Source: Hyphomicrobiales bacterium
GTDB taxonomy: Bacteria > Pseudomonadota > Alphaproteobacteria > Rhizobiales > Xanthobacteraceae
Reading direction: 5' to 3'
DNA: 64,000 nt
Assembly: GCA_003169835.1 (NCBI GenBank)
Contig: PNAI01000020.1
Location: 163-64,162 of the forward strand
Shown here: positions 1-10,685 of the stretch, piece by piece
How the letters are laid out: every line of letters begins with the position of its first letter
Position numbering within the stretch: position 1 is the first letter of the stretch
Position numbers and translations under genes: made by a program
Notes under the pieces: model-generated
Databases searched by the model: none
Seen by the model: the letters and a program-made list of their open reading frames with translations, nothing else
Told to the model about the DNA's origin: nothing

Positions 1-609
1 CCAGTGATAGAGGCAGCGGCGCTTGAGCGCATCGTGAATTTCACGCGTGCGGTTTGAAGTGATCACCACGATCGGCGGCTTCGCGGCCTTGATGGTGCCG
101 AGCTCCGGAATAGTAATCTGGTAATCCGCCAGCACTTCGAGCAGATAGGCTTCGAATGCTTCATCGCTGCGGTCGAGTTCGTCGATCAGCAGCACGGGCG
201 GACCGGCCGCATCGGGCTCCAGCGCCTGCAACAACGCACGCTTGATCAAGAAGCGTTCTGAAAAAACGTCATGTGTGAGCCGCTCGCGATCGCCCTCGCC
301 TCCCGCTTCCGCAATGCGGATCGAGATCATCTGCGCCGCATAGTTCCATTCATAAACGGCAGCCGCGACATCGAGCCCTTCGTAGCATTGCAGGCGAATA
401 AGACGACGTCCAAGCGTGCTGGCCAGCACTTTCCCGATCTCAGTCTTGCCGACGCCGGCCTCGCCCTCGAAAAATATCGGGCGGCCCATCTTGAGCGCCA
501 GGAACAGCACGGTGGCCAGTGAGCGGTCGGCAAGATAATCGGCGCCCGCAAGCAGTTCGAGCGTAGCCTCGATCGAATCGGGAACCGCTTTTGTCGTCGC
601 TTGTTTCAT
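1..609 (-). CDS. coxD: MoxR-family AAA+ ATPase, CoxD-like (3' end outside window)
   Basis: The reading frame begins at an ATG at 609 and runs through the left edge, so 203 codons are visible and the C-terminus is missing. Visible motifs are a Walker A (GEAGVGKTE, about residues 47-55) and a Walker B (VLLIDELDRSD), followed by a sensor-like VVITSN stretch, which is the MoxR AAA+ pattern. It follows coxS-L-M on the same strand, where CoxD-type ATPases are known to help mature the Mo-Cu or Mo active site of CO-dehydrogenase-like enzymes. That role is inferred from family and context. A 205-base gap filled by a palindromic repeat separates it from coxM, so it may be cotranscribed only weakly. No good Shine-Dalgarno sequence precedes the ATG. 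Confidence 0.85.
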   Translation of the reverse strand, partial: MKQATTKAVPDSIEATLELLAGADYLADRSLATVLFLALKMGRPIFFEGEAGVGKTEIGKVLASTLGRRLIRLQCYEGLDVAAAVYEWNYAAQMISIRIAEAGGEGDRERLTHDVFSERFLIKRALLQALEPDAAGPPVLLIDELDRSDEAFEAYLLEVLADYQITIPELGTIKAAKPPIVVITSNRTREIHDALKRRCLYHW

Positions 610-627
610 TTGGCACAATCTACTCTG

Positions 628-782
628 TCATGGCCGGGCTTGTCACCGTAAGTCGGGTTTACCCGACTTACGGCACCAATTATTCGGAACTCGGGCAAGC
701 CCGAGTTCCGGTGCAATCCACGTCCTGCTGTCATGCAAGAATCAAGAATTAGGACATGGATGCCCGGCACAAGGCCGGGCAT
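628..782. repeat. Composite palindromic intergenic repeat
   Basis: The stretch holds a perfect 13-bp inverted repeat (646-658 with 661-673), a perfect 12-bp inverted repeat (685-696 with 699-710) and an 8-bp hairpin (761-768 with 774-781). Reverse-strand translation gives the VMPGLVPGIHV string often mis-called as a protein in Bradyrhizobium-like genomes. It is best read as a dispersed REP-like element, not a gene. It lies between coxM and coxD and could act as an RNA stabiliser or attenuator. Confidence 0.8.
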
Positions 783-814
783 GACGTTAACAACCGCGAA
801 ATAATGCCAATTCT

Positions 815-1609
815 TCACGCCGCCGCGAGCGCGCGCCGCGCCAACACGGCGATCAGATGCGCGCGATATTCCGCACTGCCATGAATATCGCCGTTCAGGC
901 CGGTGGCGGGTACCGTCATCCCTTCAATCGACTTAGGCGAGAAGCGTTTCTTCAGCGCCTCTTCGAACGCCGTGACGCGGAACGCGCCGCTTGCACCGGC
1001 GCCTGTCACCGCCACACGGATGTCCGCGCCGCGCTTGGACACGAACACGCCGACCAGCGCAAAGCCTGATGCCGGCTGCTTGAACTTTTGATACGCCGCT
1101 TTCTTGGCAAGCGGAAAACTTACCTTGGTGATTATCTCGTCGGGTTCGAGCGCGGTCTCGAACATGCCTTTGAAGAACTCGTCGGCCTCGATGCGCCGCT
1201 TGCTGGTGATGATGGTCGCGCCTAAGCCCAGCACGGCTGCCGGGTAGTCTGCGCTGGGATCGTTGTGCGCAATCGCGCCGCCGATCGTGCCGCGGTGTCG
1301 CACCGCCGGATCGCCGATCATGCCCGCAAGGTCCGCGAGCGCAGGCAGCGCTTCCTTAACCACCTGGGAAGTGGCCACTTCGCCGTGGCGCGTCATAGCG
1401 CCGATCACCAGCGAACGGCCTTTGAGTTCGATGCCCGAAAGACCCTCGATCTTGTTCATGTCGATGAGCGCGCCCGGGCTTCCGAGCCGCAGCTTCATCA
1501 CCGGGATCAGTGAGTGGCCGCCGGCCAATAGCTTCGCCTCCGAATTCTTGGCGAGCAGATTGACCGCCTGCCTGACGGTCGTGGGGCGGTGATAGGTGAA
1601 TGCGTACAT
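815..1609 (-). CDS. coxM: CO dehydrogenase-like FAD-binding subunit
   Basis: This 264-residue protein is the medium, FAD-binding subunit of a xanthine-oxidase-family molybdenum hydroxylase and would pass electrons from the Fe-S subunit to the acceptor. It shows the family FAD signatures: LAGGHSLIPVMKLRLG near residues 29-44 and RGTIGGAIAHNDPSADYP near 104-121, the second being the TIGG pyrophosphate loop. The ATG at 1609 has GAGGA seven bases upstream. It lies 61 bases after coxL. The S-L-M order is that of form II enzymes; form I is M-S-L. The gene is intact and of normal length. Confidence 0.93.
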   Translation of the reverse strand: MYAFTYHRPTTVRQAVNLLAKNSEAKLLAGGHSLIPVMKLRLGSPGALIDMNKIEGLSGIELKGRSLVIGAMTRHGEVATSQVVKEALPALADLAGMIGDPAVRHRGTIGGAIAHNDPSADYPAAVLGLGATIITSKRRIEADEFFKGMFETALEPDEIITKVSFPLAKKAAYQKFKQPASGFALVGVFVSKRGADIRVAVTGAGASGAFRVTAFEEALKKRFSPKSIEGMTVPATGLNGDIHGSAEYRAHLIAVLARRALAAA

Positions 1610-1670
1610 TTTCAGTCCTCCAGAATTCCCATTTCTTCATCTTGCCCGTGAGACGGGCGAAAGAGTTTCC

Positions 1671-4031
<2,361 letters not shown>

Positions 4032-4062
4032 GGCGGTCCTCCTTGAAACGTTCAGTTCGACG

Positions 4063-4539
<477 letters not shown>

Positions 4540-4717
4540 GAACTCCTCCTCATTATTATCGGGGCGAAACAGCCCTTATTTCATACCGGCCTGGGAAGCC
4601 GACACTGAAAACCACAGGAAACCAATCGTTTTTCGCGCAATTTTGTCCTTGGAACAAGACCAAATCTGAACCGCAACTGCCGATTTTCGCCCAGCGACAA
4701 CAGATGGTGGGCAGCGC

Positions 4718-5161
4718 CTATTTCACCGCCGCGGCAAATTTCACGAAAAAGTCGTCGGCGAGCTTCTTGGCCACCCCATTGATCAGGCGCTGGCCGAGCT
4801 GGGCGAGCTTGCCGCCGATCTGCGCCTCAACGTTGTAGGTGAGCAGCGTCCCGCCGTCCTTGGGCGTGAGCACAACCACTGCCCCGCCCTTGGCGAAACC
4901 CGCGATACCACCGTCGCCCTCGCCGGAAATCTTGTAGCCGTTGGGCGGGTCGAGGTCGGTCAAATGCACCTTACCTTTGAAGCGCGCCTTCACCGGACCA
5001 ATCTTGTTGGTGGCAACCGCCGTGAATTCAGTGGCGGAGAGCCGGTCCAAGGTCTCGCAGCCCGGGATACAGGCTTTGAGCACGTCGGTGTCGTTGAGCG
5101 CGGCCCAAACTTTTTCTTGCGGGGCCGCGAGGAGCTGTTCGCCCGCCATGGTCATCGCCAT
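4718..5161 (-). CDS. coxG: CoxG-like SRPBCC (START-fold) protein
   Basis: This 147-residue protein matches the carbon-monoxide-dehydrogenase subunit G family: an N-terminal LLAAPQEKVWAALNDTDVLKACIPGCE segment typical of CoxG-type SRPBCC proteins, a GEGDGGIAGFAKGGA middle and a C-terminal amphipathic helix. CoxG proteins are membrane-associated accessory factors and have been linked to tethering the hydroxylase and to quinone delivery. It sits upstream of coxS on the same strand, 178 bases away, and is probably the first gene of the cluster. The ATG at 5161 has GGAGA upstream. Confidence 0.88.
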   Translation of the reverse strand: MAMTMAGEQLLAAPQEKVWAALNDTDVLKACIPGCETLDRLSATEFTAVATNKIGPVKARFKGKVHLTDLDPPNGYKISGEGDGGIAGFAKGGAVVVLTPKDGGTLLTYNVEAQIGGKLAQLGQRLINGVAKKLADDFFVKFAAAVK

Positions 5162-5389
5162 TGATCTTCTCCGTTGCCTTCCGCGACCGACCGCCGGGCT
5201 TCAATCCAACTTTTGCGGTGGCTCTTGGATTAAGCCTTAGCGCACCGGCTGAAAAGGGCAAATCCGCATGGCTCCCGCCCCTTCGACAGGCCTTGGCGAA
5301 GCCTCACGCGATAGCTATGAATTCGCCACCCATTCCGACGGGCCGCATTTCATAATCCCGTTTCCTTAAATCCATTCGAGGTCATCACC

Positions 5390-6172
5390 ATGCCCACAGC
5401 TCAATCCGACGGCGCCACGATCAACTACGAGATCGAAGGCCCGCAGAACGCCCCCGTCCTCATCCTCTCGAACTCCATCGCCACCAACCTGCACATGTGG
5501 GACGAACAAGCGCCGATGTTCTCCAAGCAGTTCCGCGTGGTGCGCTATGATCGCCGCGGCCACGGCAAATCGAGCGCGCCCAAGGGGCCCTATACGATGG
5601 AGCTCCTCTCCCGCGACGCGCTCGCTGTCGCCGATGCCGTAGGTGCCAAGAAATTCAACTGGTGCGGTCTCTCGCTCGGCGGCATGGTTGGCCAATGGTT
5701 GGGCGCAAATGCGCCCGAGCGCCTCAACAAGCTCGTGATCTCCAACACCAATTTCTACTACACGGAAAAGCAGCCCTGGGACGACCGCATCAAGCTCGTG
5801 ACCGAGAAGGGCATGACCGCACTGGCCGATCCCATGATGGAGCGCTGGTTCACGCCGGAAACCCGCGCGCGCAGCCCAGAAAAGGTCGCCCGCGTACGCG
5901 CCATGCTCACCGCGACACCGGTCGATGGCTTTGTCGGCTGCTGCCAGGCCATCCGCGAGATGGATTTCCGCGAGTCCAATAAGAACATCGCCGTCCCCAC
6001 GCTGGTCATGGTCGGCGCCAAGGACATAGCTACTATTCCCGCGTTTGGCGAAGCCATGGTGGCGCAGATCAAAGGCTCAAAGCTCGCCACTATCCCCGAC
6101 GCCGCGCACATTTCCAATGTCGAGCAGCCGAAGATTTATGCCGACACGGTCATCCGATTCTTAAATAGCTAG
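5390..6172 (+). CDS. pcaD: 3-oxoadipate enol-lactonase
   Basis: This 260-residue alpha/beta hydrolase fits PcaD, which hydrolyses 3-oxoadipate enol-lactone in the protocatechuate branch of the beta-ketoadipate pathway. The nucleophile elbow GLSLGG puts the serine at residue 95. The acid is probably the Asp of MVGAKD, and the histidine is His240 in DAAHISNVEQP. The oxyanion segment LSNSIATNLHMWD matches PcaD closely. The start has a weak GAGG. No other pca genes are nearby, so it may be a stand-alone copy or a related esterase. It diverges from the cox cluster. Confidence 0.88.
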   Translation: MPTAQSDGATINYEIEGPQNAPVLILSNSIATNLHMWDEQAPMFSKQFRVVRYDRRGHGKSSAPKGPYTMELLSRDALAVADAVGAKKFNWCGLSLGGMVGQWLGANAPERLNKLVISNTNFYYTEKQPWDDRIKLVTEKGMTALADPMMERWFTPETRARSPEKVARVRAMLTATPVDGFVGCCQAIREMDFRESNKNIAVPTLVMVGAKDIATIPAFGEAMVAQIKGSKLATIPDAAHISNVEQPKIYADTVIRFLNS

Positions 6173-6479
6173 TCGCTGTTCGTCGAGATTGGCACGAACG
6201 AGATATGCGACCACATTGCCAAGTGTTGGCGCGCGCTGGGAAAATTGCGCCGCATTTGCCGCATTTCTAATTTGTGGCACCGGTAATTTGGACGACCGGG
6301 CGCAGGGACAAAAAAATAAGACGCCCTACGGAATAAAACCCCTGCCCTTGGCCTTTAGTTGAGCATCACAGTTCCGCGAGCGGCAAGCAGACGGAATGAA
6401 TTTTGTTATGATAACATCGAACGGCAATGCTTCCCAAGAAACTCTGGTCATTCGGGGAGAGTAAAATCGAGGCGTATCA
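6173..6479. other. Intergenic region upstream of the glutathione peroxidase gene
   Basis: This 307-base stretch holds no convincing gene. It contains a short perfect palindrome at 6404-6416 and otherwise no strong hairpin or terminator. Presumably it carries the promoter of the downstream gene. Confidence 0.6.
6404..6416. promoter_or_regulatory. Possible operator palindrome (TGTTAT-G-ATAACA)
   Basis: A perfect 6+6 inverted repeat with one central base lies about 63 bases before the peroxidase ATG, in an otherwise low-symmetry region. Size and position suit a dimeric regulator site, but no specific regulator can be named. Confidence 0.35.
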
Positions 6480-7046
6480 ATGATTGACCGCAGAAACGTT
6501 TTGACGCTGCTGGCCGCAACTCTCACCACCCCCGCCGTCCCCGCGCTCGCGCAGCAAATGAGCCGTCCTACCGCCTTTGCCTTCTCCTTTGCTGGTCTTG
6601 ACGGCGGCAACATCCGGCTTGCCAACCACACTGGAAAACCGATCCTGATTGTGAATACGGCCTCGCAGTGCGGATACACGCCGCAATTCGCCGGCCTGCA
6701 GGAACTGTGGAAGCGCTACGGTTCGCGCGGACTTCTCATCATCGGCGTGCCGTCAAACGATTTCGGTGGCCAGGAGCCGGGCACTCCGACCGAGATCATG
6801 CAGACCGCCAACCACCGCTACGGTGCGAACTTCCCGCTGGCGGCCAAGGTCGTTGTCAGCGGACCGGACGCCCACCCGTTCTACAAATGGGCTGCGGTTG
6901 AGCGGCCAGGCGCGGGCCCGCGCTGGAATTTTCACAAATTCATCATCGGCCGTAACGGCCGCATTGTGGGAAGTTTTCCGGCAGCGGTCGACCCCATGGA
7001 CCCCGATCTCATCGCTACGATCGAGCGCGAACTGCCGGCGATCTAA
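6480..7046 (+). CDS. Exported glutathione peroxidase family protein
   Basis: This 188-residue thiol peroxidase reduces hydroperoxides. The peroxidatic residue is cysteine (Cys64 in ASQCGYT), not selenocysteine. The conserved Gln98 (FGGQEPG), Trp149 and Asn150 (RWNFHKF) complete the usual tetrad. Residues 1-25 look like an export leader ending at ALAQ. The DRRNVLTLL start resembles a twin-arginine signal, which is unusual because most bacterial glutathione peroxidases are cytoplasmic. The second cysteine of thioredoxin-dependent members (the FPCNQ position) is replaced in GVPSNDFGG, so the resolving mechanism is unclear. It may work with the exported superoxide dismutase at 9798-10499. Confidence 0.88.
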   Translation: MIDRRNVLTLLAATLTTPAVPALAQQMSRPTAFAFSFAGLDGGNIRLANHTGKPILIVNTASQCGYTPQFAGLQELWKRYGSRGLLIIGVPSNDFGGQEPGTPTEIMQTANHRYGANFPLAAKVVVSGPDAHPFYKWAAVERPGAGPRWNFHKFIIGRNGRIVGSFPAAVDPMDPDLIATIERELPAI

Positions 7047-7168
7047 CAACTCAGCGCGCCGATTCCGCGAGAATTAATCCTGGCTATCGGCCACGATTTG
7101 CGCTTTGGTGCCTTATCGAGGCGCGACCAGAAGTAGAGCACGCGACGCGTGCCTCGGAAGAGGTGTCT

Positions 7169-7360
7169 ATGGCCGTCATACTTGTATATGTCGTGATCGT
7201 TCTCATCGGCAACGCCGCCGCCGTGGTAATTGCAGGGGAAGTCGAGCGGTTTTCCCAGAGCGCCAGCCTCATGGTGTTCTTCATTTTATTCGCACTAATA
7301 TTTTGGGTGGGCTGGATTCTCGCCGTGCGGATTACGGAACGGTTCCTCGTCAAGGAATGA
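7169..7360 (+). CDS. Small two-helix membrane protein, unknown function
   Basis: This 63-residue protein has two hydrophobic segments: VILVYVVIVLIGNAAAVVIAG (about 3-23) and a second at about 34-53 rich in Phe and Ile. A charged tail (RITERFLVKE) follows. The ATG at 7169 has GGAAGAGG five bases upstream; an in-frame GTG at 7163 overlaps that site and is less likely. It stands alone between the peroxidase and the deacetylase. I recognise no family. Similar short membrane proteins are common and uncharacterised in Hyphomicrobiales. Confidence 0.6.
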   Translation: MAVILVYVVIVLIGNAAAVVIAGEVERFSQSASLMVFFILFALIFWVGWILAVRITERFLVKE

Positions 7361-7629
7361 TTCATTTGCCTTAATTCTGAACCGGTGCGGCCCGTTACGC
7401 CCGCTGGTTAACAAACCATCGCAAGCCCGAAATCCGCGTTCGGCATAGCAGCCGCCACAAAAATGCCACCGCCCCGCAATATCCCGATAACAAAGGTTAA
7501 TCCGGTTACTAGGCGGCAGCGTTTCGGGGGTTTTTGTTGACTCCCGTCGCGAATGGTTTCATGCCTTAAGCCGATCAGCACCGGACCGATTTGGCGCCGG
7601 GCGACCTTTTGGGGAAACGGAGAAACCTA

Positions 7630-8607
7630 ATGCGAGTAGCAGTAGCGTGTACGCTGGCGATATCGGTATCCACGGCAGCCTTGAGTTTCGTATGGGCGCA
7701 GAGCGGTGGTGTCACACCTTCGGCCACACGCACCCAGCTAGCGCAGGCAACGCCGCCAGGACAGTTCGCTCCGAGTGCAGCGGCCAACTGCGCCAATCCC
7801 AATGGACTTGGCGTTGCGCGCACAGTCGAGATCGACACCACCGGCGGCCCTGGCTTTGGGTTCGAGCACTTCAAGCAGTACGACTTCCTGCGCGAAGGTG
7901 AGTTCGTGCTGACCTTCGATGACGGCCCGTGGCCGGAAAATACCCCCGCCGTGCTCAAGGCGCTCGCGGACTATTGCACCAAGGCGATCTTCTTCCCGAT
8001 CGGCCTGCACGCGACCTACCACCCCGAAATTCTCAAGCAGGTGGCCGCGGCTGGACACACGGTCGGCTCGCACACATGGTCGCACCAGGATCTCACCAAG
8101 ACCAAGGGCTCAATGGCCGTCGGTAATGGCAAAAGGGAAATCAGAGAATACGACCCCAAGGAAGAGATCGAAAAAGGCATCAGCGCCGTGAACATGGCGC
8201 TCGGTGGGTCGGGCGAAGCCTCATTCTTCCGCTTCCCAGCCCTGCGGCACCCGCCGGAACTGGTCAAATATCTCGGCGAGCGCAACGTCGCGATGTTCTC
8301 AACCGATATGGACTCGTTCGACTTTAAGATGCGCAAACCCGAGCAGGTAGTTGCCTCCGTGATGGCGAAGGTCAAGAAGCACGGCAAAGGCATTATCCTG
8401 ATGCACGATTTCCAGAAAGCCACGGCGCACGCCCTTCCCGAAATTCTGGCGCAGCTCAAAGCCGGCGGTTACAAAATCGTCGCCATGAAGTCGAAAGATC
8501 CGATCAAGTCACTGCCCGAATACGACCAGATGGTGATGAAAGATCAGAAGCTGCCGACGCTGACTCAGCAGCCGCTCTCAAGCGTCGTAAAAACGATCAA
8601 CGAGTAA
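7630..8607 (+). CDS. Secreted polysaccharide deacetylase (NodB domain)
   Basis: This 325-residue carbohydrate esterase 4 protein has an N-terminal signal (residues 1-23, ending FVWA). Its NodB domain shows TFDDGP (Asp97-Asp98), the zinc motif SHTWSH (His148, His152), FFRFPALRHP and a late ILMHD. These are the five-motif set of metal-dependent N-deacetylases of chitin, peptidoglycan or exopolysaccharide. The ATG at 7630 follows CGGAG; the frame also opens upstream at a TTG but then lacks a leader. It acts in the periplasm or outside the cell. The substrate cannot be told. Confidence 0.9.
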   Translation: MRVAVACTLAISVSTAALSFVWAQSGGVTPSATRTQLAQATPPGQFAPSAAANCANPNGLGVARTVEIDTTGGPGFGFEHFKQYDFLREGEFVLTFDDGPWPENTPAVLKALADYCTKAIFFPIGLHATYHPEILKQVAAAGHTVGSHTWSHQDLTKTKGSMAVGNGKREIREYDPKEEIEKGISAVNMALGGSGEASFFRFPALRHPPELVKYLGERNVAMFSTDMDSFDFKMRKPEQVVASVMAKVKKHGKGIILMHDFQKATAHALPEILAQLKAGGYKIVAMKSKDPIKSLPEYDQMVMKDQKLPTLTQQPLSSVVKTINE

Positions 8608-8614
8608 TTTCTCC

Positions 8615-8630
8615 GCGGCGCGAGCGCCGC
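8615..8630 (+). terminator. Weak hairpin after the deacetylase gene
   Basis: GCGGCG pairs with CGCCGC across a CGAG loop just after the stop codon. The following T-run is poor (ATTTG), so termination is only possible. Confidence 0.35.
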
Positions 8631-8651
8631 ATTTGCCTCTGAGCCCTACCG

Positions 8652-9215
8652 ATGCCTGGTCCCGACCGCATCGAAGGCTATGCCATCGTCTCCGCTGACG
8701 GGATGCTCGCCGACGCGACCGGCGTGCAGCCCGACTTATTGCGGATCGAGGCCGACCAGGATTTTTTCCACGGCGGACTGGCGCAGGCCGATGCGGCGGC
8801 GCACGGCCGTAATTCCTATGAGGGCGGGCCGCAAGCGGCAAACCGGCCGCGGTTGATCCTCACGCGCAAAATTACCGCCCTCGCCCTCGCCCTCGCCCGG
8901 AAAAATCCAAACGCTTGGCATTGGAACCCGGCGGGCGCAATGCTTGATGAGGCATGGCGCATGCTTGGGCTTTCGGGAGGCACGCTCGCGGTCATCGGCG
9001 GCACCGATGTGTTTGGCCACTTTCTCGAACACGGCTATGACGTTTTTTACCTCTCGCGCGTCCCCAACGTCCGCCTGCCGGGCGGGCGGGCGGTGTTTCC
9101 CGGAGTGCCCGCGCAGACTCCAGAAGACCTGCTTGCAAGCCACGGCCTTAAGGCCGGCGCGCCAAGAACACTGGATGCGAAAACCGGCACCACGCTTATC
9201 GCATGGCGGCACTGA
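8652..9215 (+). CDS. Dihydrofolate-reductase-fold (RibD C-terminal-like) reductase
   Basis: This 187-residue protein opens with IEGYAIVSADGMLADATG, the start of RibD C-terminal and bacterial DHFR-like proteins, and continues with GRNSYEGG, LILTRKI, GGTLAVIGGTDVFGHFLEHGYDVFYLSRV and a conserved C-terminus. It probably uses NADPH. There is no deaminase domain, so it is not a full RibD; it could be a pyrimidine reductase homologue or a general NADPH reductase. The start has no clear ribosome-binding site. It stands 44 bases after the deacetylase gene and may be co-transcribed. Confidence 0.75.
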   Translation: MPGPDRIEGYAIVSADGMLADATGVQPDLLRIEADQDFFHGGLAQADAAAHGRNSYEGGPQAANRPRLILTRKITALALALARKNPNAWHWNPAGAMLDEAWRMLGLSGGTLAVIGGTDVFGHFLEHGYDVFYLSRVPNVRLPGGRAVFPGVPAQTPEDLLASHGLKAGAPRTLDAKTGTTLIAWRH

Positions 9216-9391
9216 CCGCCACCATCGGCGCTCCACACCACCGTCCAAAACTTTCACGGCAAGAAAATTGTCGTGACGTCACGGTGCGAATCAGATTTTA
9301 TTTACAATGAGATATAAGTTTTTCTACGGATGCGGTTGGGCGGCATTTTTGCTCACCGTCTGGGGTTCCTCCCGCGTGGCGTATCAAACTT

Positions 9392-9418
9392 GGGGCGGCC
9401 GCAAGGCCGCCCCATTTT
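9392..9418 (+). terminator. Strong rho-independent terminator
   Basis: A perfect 9-bp GC stem (9392-9400 with 9405-9413), a GCAA tetraloop and ATTTTT. It ends a plus-strand transcript: either readthrough from the reductase 180 bases upstream or an unannotated small RNA starting near 9280-9310. It also faces the DUF3551 gene on the other strand. Confidence 0.85.
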
Positions 9419-9446
9419 TCAAGATTTTGCAGCACGACCATCTGCA

Positions 9447-9743
9447 CTATTGCGGATGCGCGACTGACCGGCGACGCTTGGCGCCATCATTAGAATTGCG
9501 CGGGTTCACCACGCACAATCCACCGACACCGGAAACTGCAGCCTGACATTGCTCGAACGAGTTGTAGGAGCATTCGTAGACGCCCCCGTCGCCAAAATTG
9601 GAGCACCAGGGCGCGCGATAGCGTTCGGGATCACTGCACGCCGAGATCAGCCCGGCACCTACCATGATCGCTCCCAGTGCGAGGCCGATCCGCCAGGCTG
9701 ACCTTGGCACGTTGCGCAGCTTTAGAAGAGTGAAGGCGGTCAT
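9447..9743 (-). CDS. DUF3551 family small exported protein
   Basis: This 98-residue protein is counted from the ATG at 9743, which has GAGG upstream; the frame is open further upstream without a good site. An N-terminal hydrophobic segment ends at GAGLISAC, which could be a lipobox with Cys as the first mature residue. The rest carries the DUF3551 pattern PWCSNFGDGGVYECSYNSFE followed by QCxxAVSGVGGLCVVNP, with conserved cysteines. DUF3551 proteins are numerous in Bradyrhizobium-type genomes and have no known function. The gene ends close to the dismutase gene upstream of it on the same strand. Confidence 0.8.
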   Translation of the reverse strand: MTAFTLLKLRNVPRSAWRIGLALGAIMVGAGLISACSDPERYRAPWCSNFGDGGVYECSYNSFEQCQAAVSGVGGLCVVNPRNSNDGAKRRRSVAHPQ

Positions 9744-9797
9744 TTCTACCTCGTGCATTCGCGCTTGCGCGCCCCCAACCTCTATCGGCACCACCCG

Positions 9798-10499
9798 TTA
9801 CGATTTCAAGCGGCTCGCCACCACATCCCAGTTGATGATGTTGTCGAGTACGGCCTGGATGTGATCGGGGCGGCGGTTCTCGTAGTCGAGATAATAGGCG
9901 TGCTCCCAGACATCGATCCCGATCAGCGTCGTCATATTGCGCGTCAACAGGTTTGCACCGGCAAGCGTCGGCACGACCACAAGCTTGTCGCCGTCCTGCG
10001 CGAGCCACCCCCAACCCGAGCCGAACACCGCCGTCGTATCGGCCTTGAGCTTGATCTTCATTTGGTCGAACGAGCCGAAAGACGCGTTGATCATCTCGAG
10101 CAATTTTCCACTCGGAGCCTTTGCGCCGCCCGGTTTGAACGTGACCCAGTACAAATTATGGTTCCAGGCTTGGGCGGCGTTGTTGTAGATGCGCCGATCG
10201 GTTTCCTTGTCGCTTTCAATGACAACTTGGTCGAGCGTCATCGATACGTACTTAGTGTCCTTGGTCAGCGCATTGAGCGCAGTGAAATAGCCCGCGTGAT
10301 GCCGGCTGTAATGCAGTATGATGGTACGATTCGAAATCGTCGGAGCGAGTTGCGGCTCCAGAAACGGCAGCGGCGGCTGAACGAAGGGTCCGGGCGCTGG
10401 CGCCGGCGCTTGTGCAAGCACCGGGCGCTGGCTCGGTAGTATCGCGGTCATCGCAGCGGCCGCGGAAGCGACCAGCGCGCGACGCGTAATGCTAGACAT
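9798..10499 (-). CDS. Exported Fe/Mn-family superoxide dismutase
   Basis: This 233-residue dismutase starts at the ATG at 10499 with AGGGAGG upstream; the longer frame has no comparable start. The leader ITRRALVASAAAA looks like a twin-arginine signal, so the enzyme is predicted periplasmic. Metal ligands His63, His114, Asp196 and His200 are all present, with Tyr71 in HHAGY as the gateway residue. Gln110 in NNAAQAWNH sits where Fe-type enzymes carry their active-site glutamine, so iron is the more likely metal. A proline-rich linker (APAPAPGPFVQPP) follows the leader. It would protect against periplasmic superoxide. Confidence 0.92.
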   Translation of the reverse strand: MSSITRRALVASAAAAMTAILPSQRPVLAQAPAPAPGPFVQPPLPFLEPQLAPTISNRTIILHYSRHHAGYFTALNALTKDTKYVSMTLDQVVIESDKETDRRIYNNAAQAWNHNLYWVTFKPGGAKAPSGKLLEMINASFGSFDQMKIKLKADTTAVFGSGWGWLAQDGDKLVVVPTLAGANLLTRNMTTLIGIDVWEHAYYLDYENRRPDHIQAVLDNIINWDVVASRLKS

Positions 10500-10685
10500 A
10501 TTTAGCCTCCCTGTAGGATCGCGGTGCGGACTGAGCAACCCAGACCCGTGGCGACTCCATTCGTGGTTAGACGTCAATCTACCTGTCCGGGCAAAAAGAA
10601 CAACACGCACGGCGGCGCCTGTGCACCGCATCAAAGGTTCAACTTCGCGTGACGGAAACGTTGCCTTGGAATCGCCGGCAGTGCT

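Noticed and set aside
606..818. 70-codon minus-strand frame (VMPGLVPGIHV type)
   Set aside because: Lies within the palindromic repeat; this string is a well-known translation artefact of intergenic repeats.
6480..7046. Selenocysteine glutathione peroxidase
   Set aside because: The active-site codon is TGC (Cys), so no stop readthrough is needed.
9307..9546. 79-codon plus-strand frame
   Set aside because: It reads across the strong terminator and the opposite-strand DUF3551 gene; no family resemblance.
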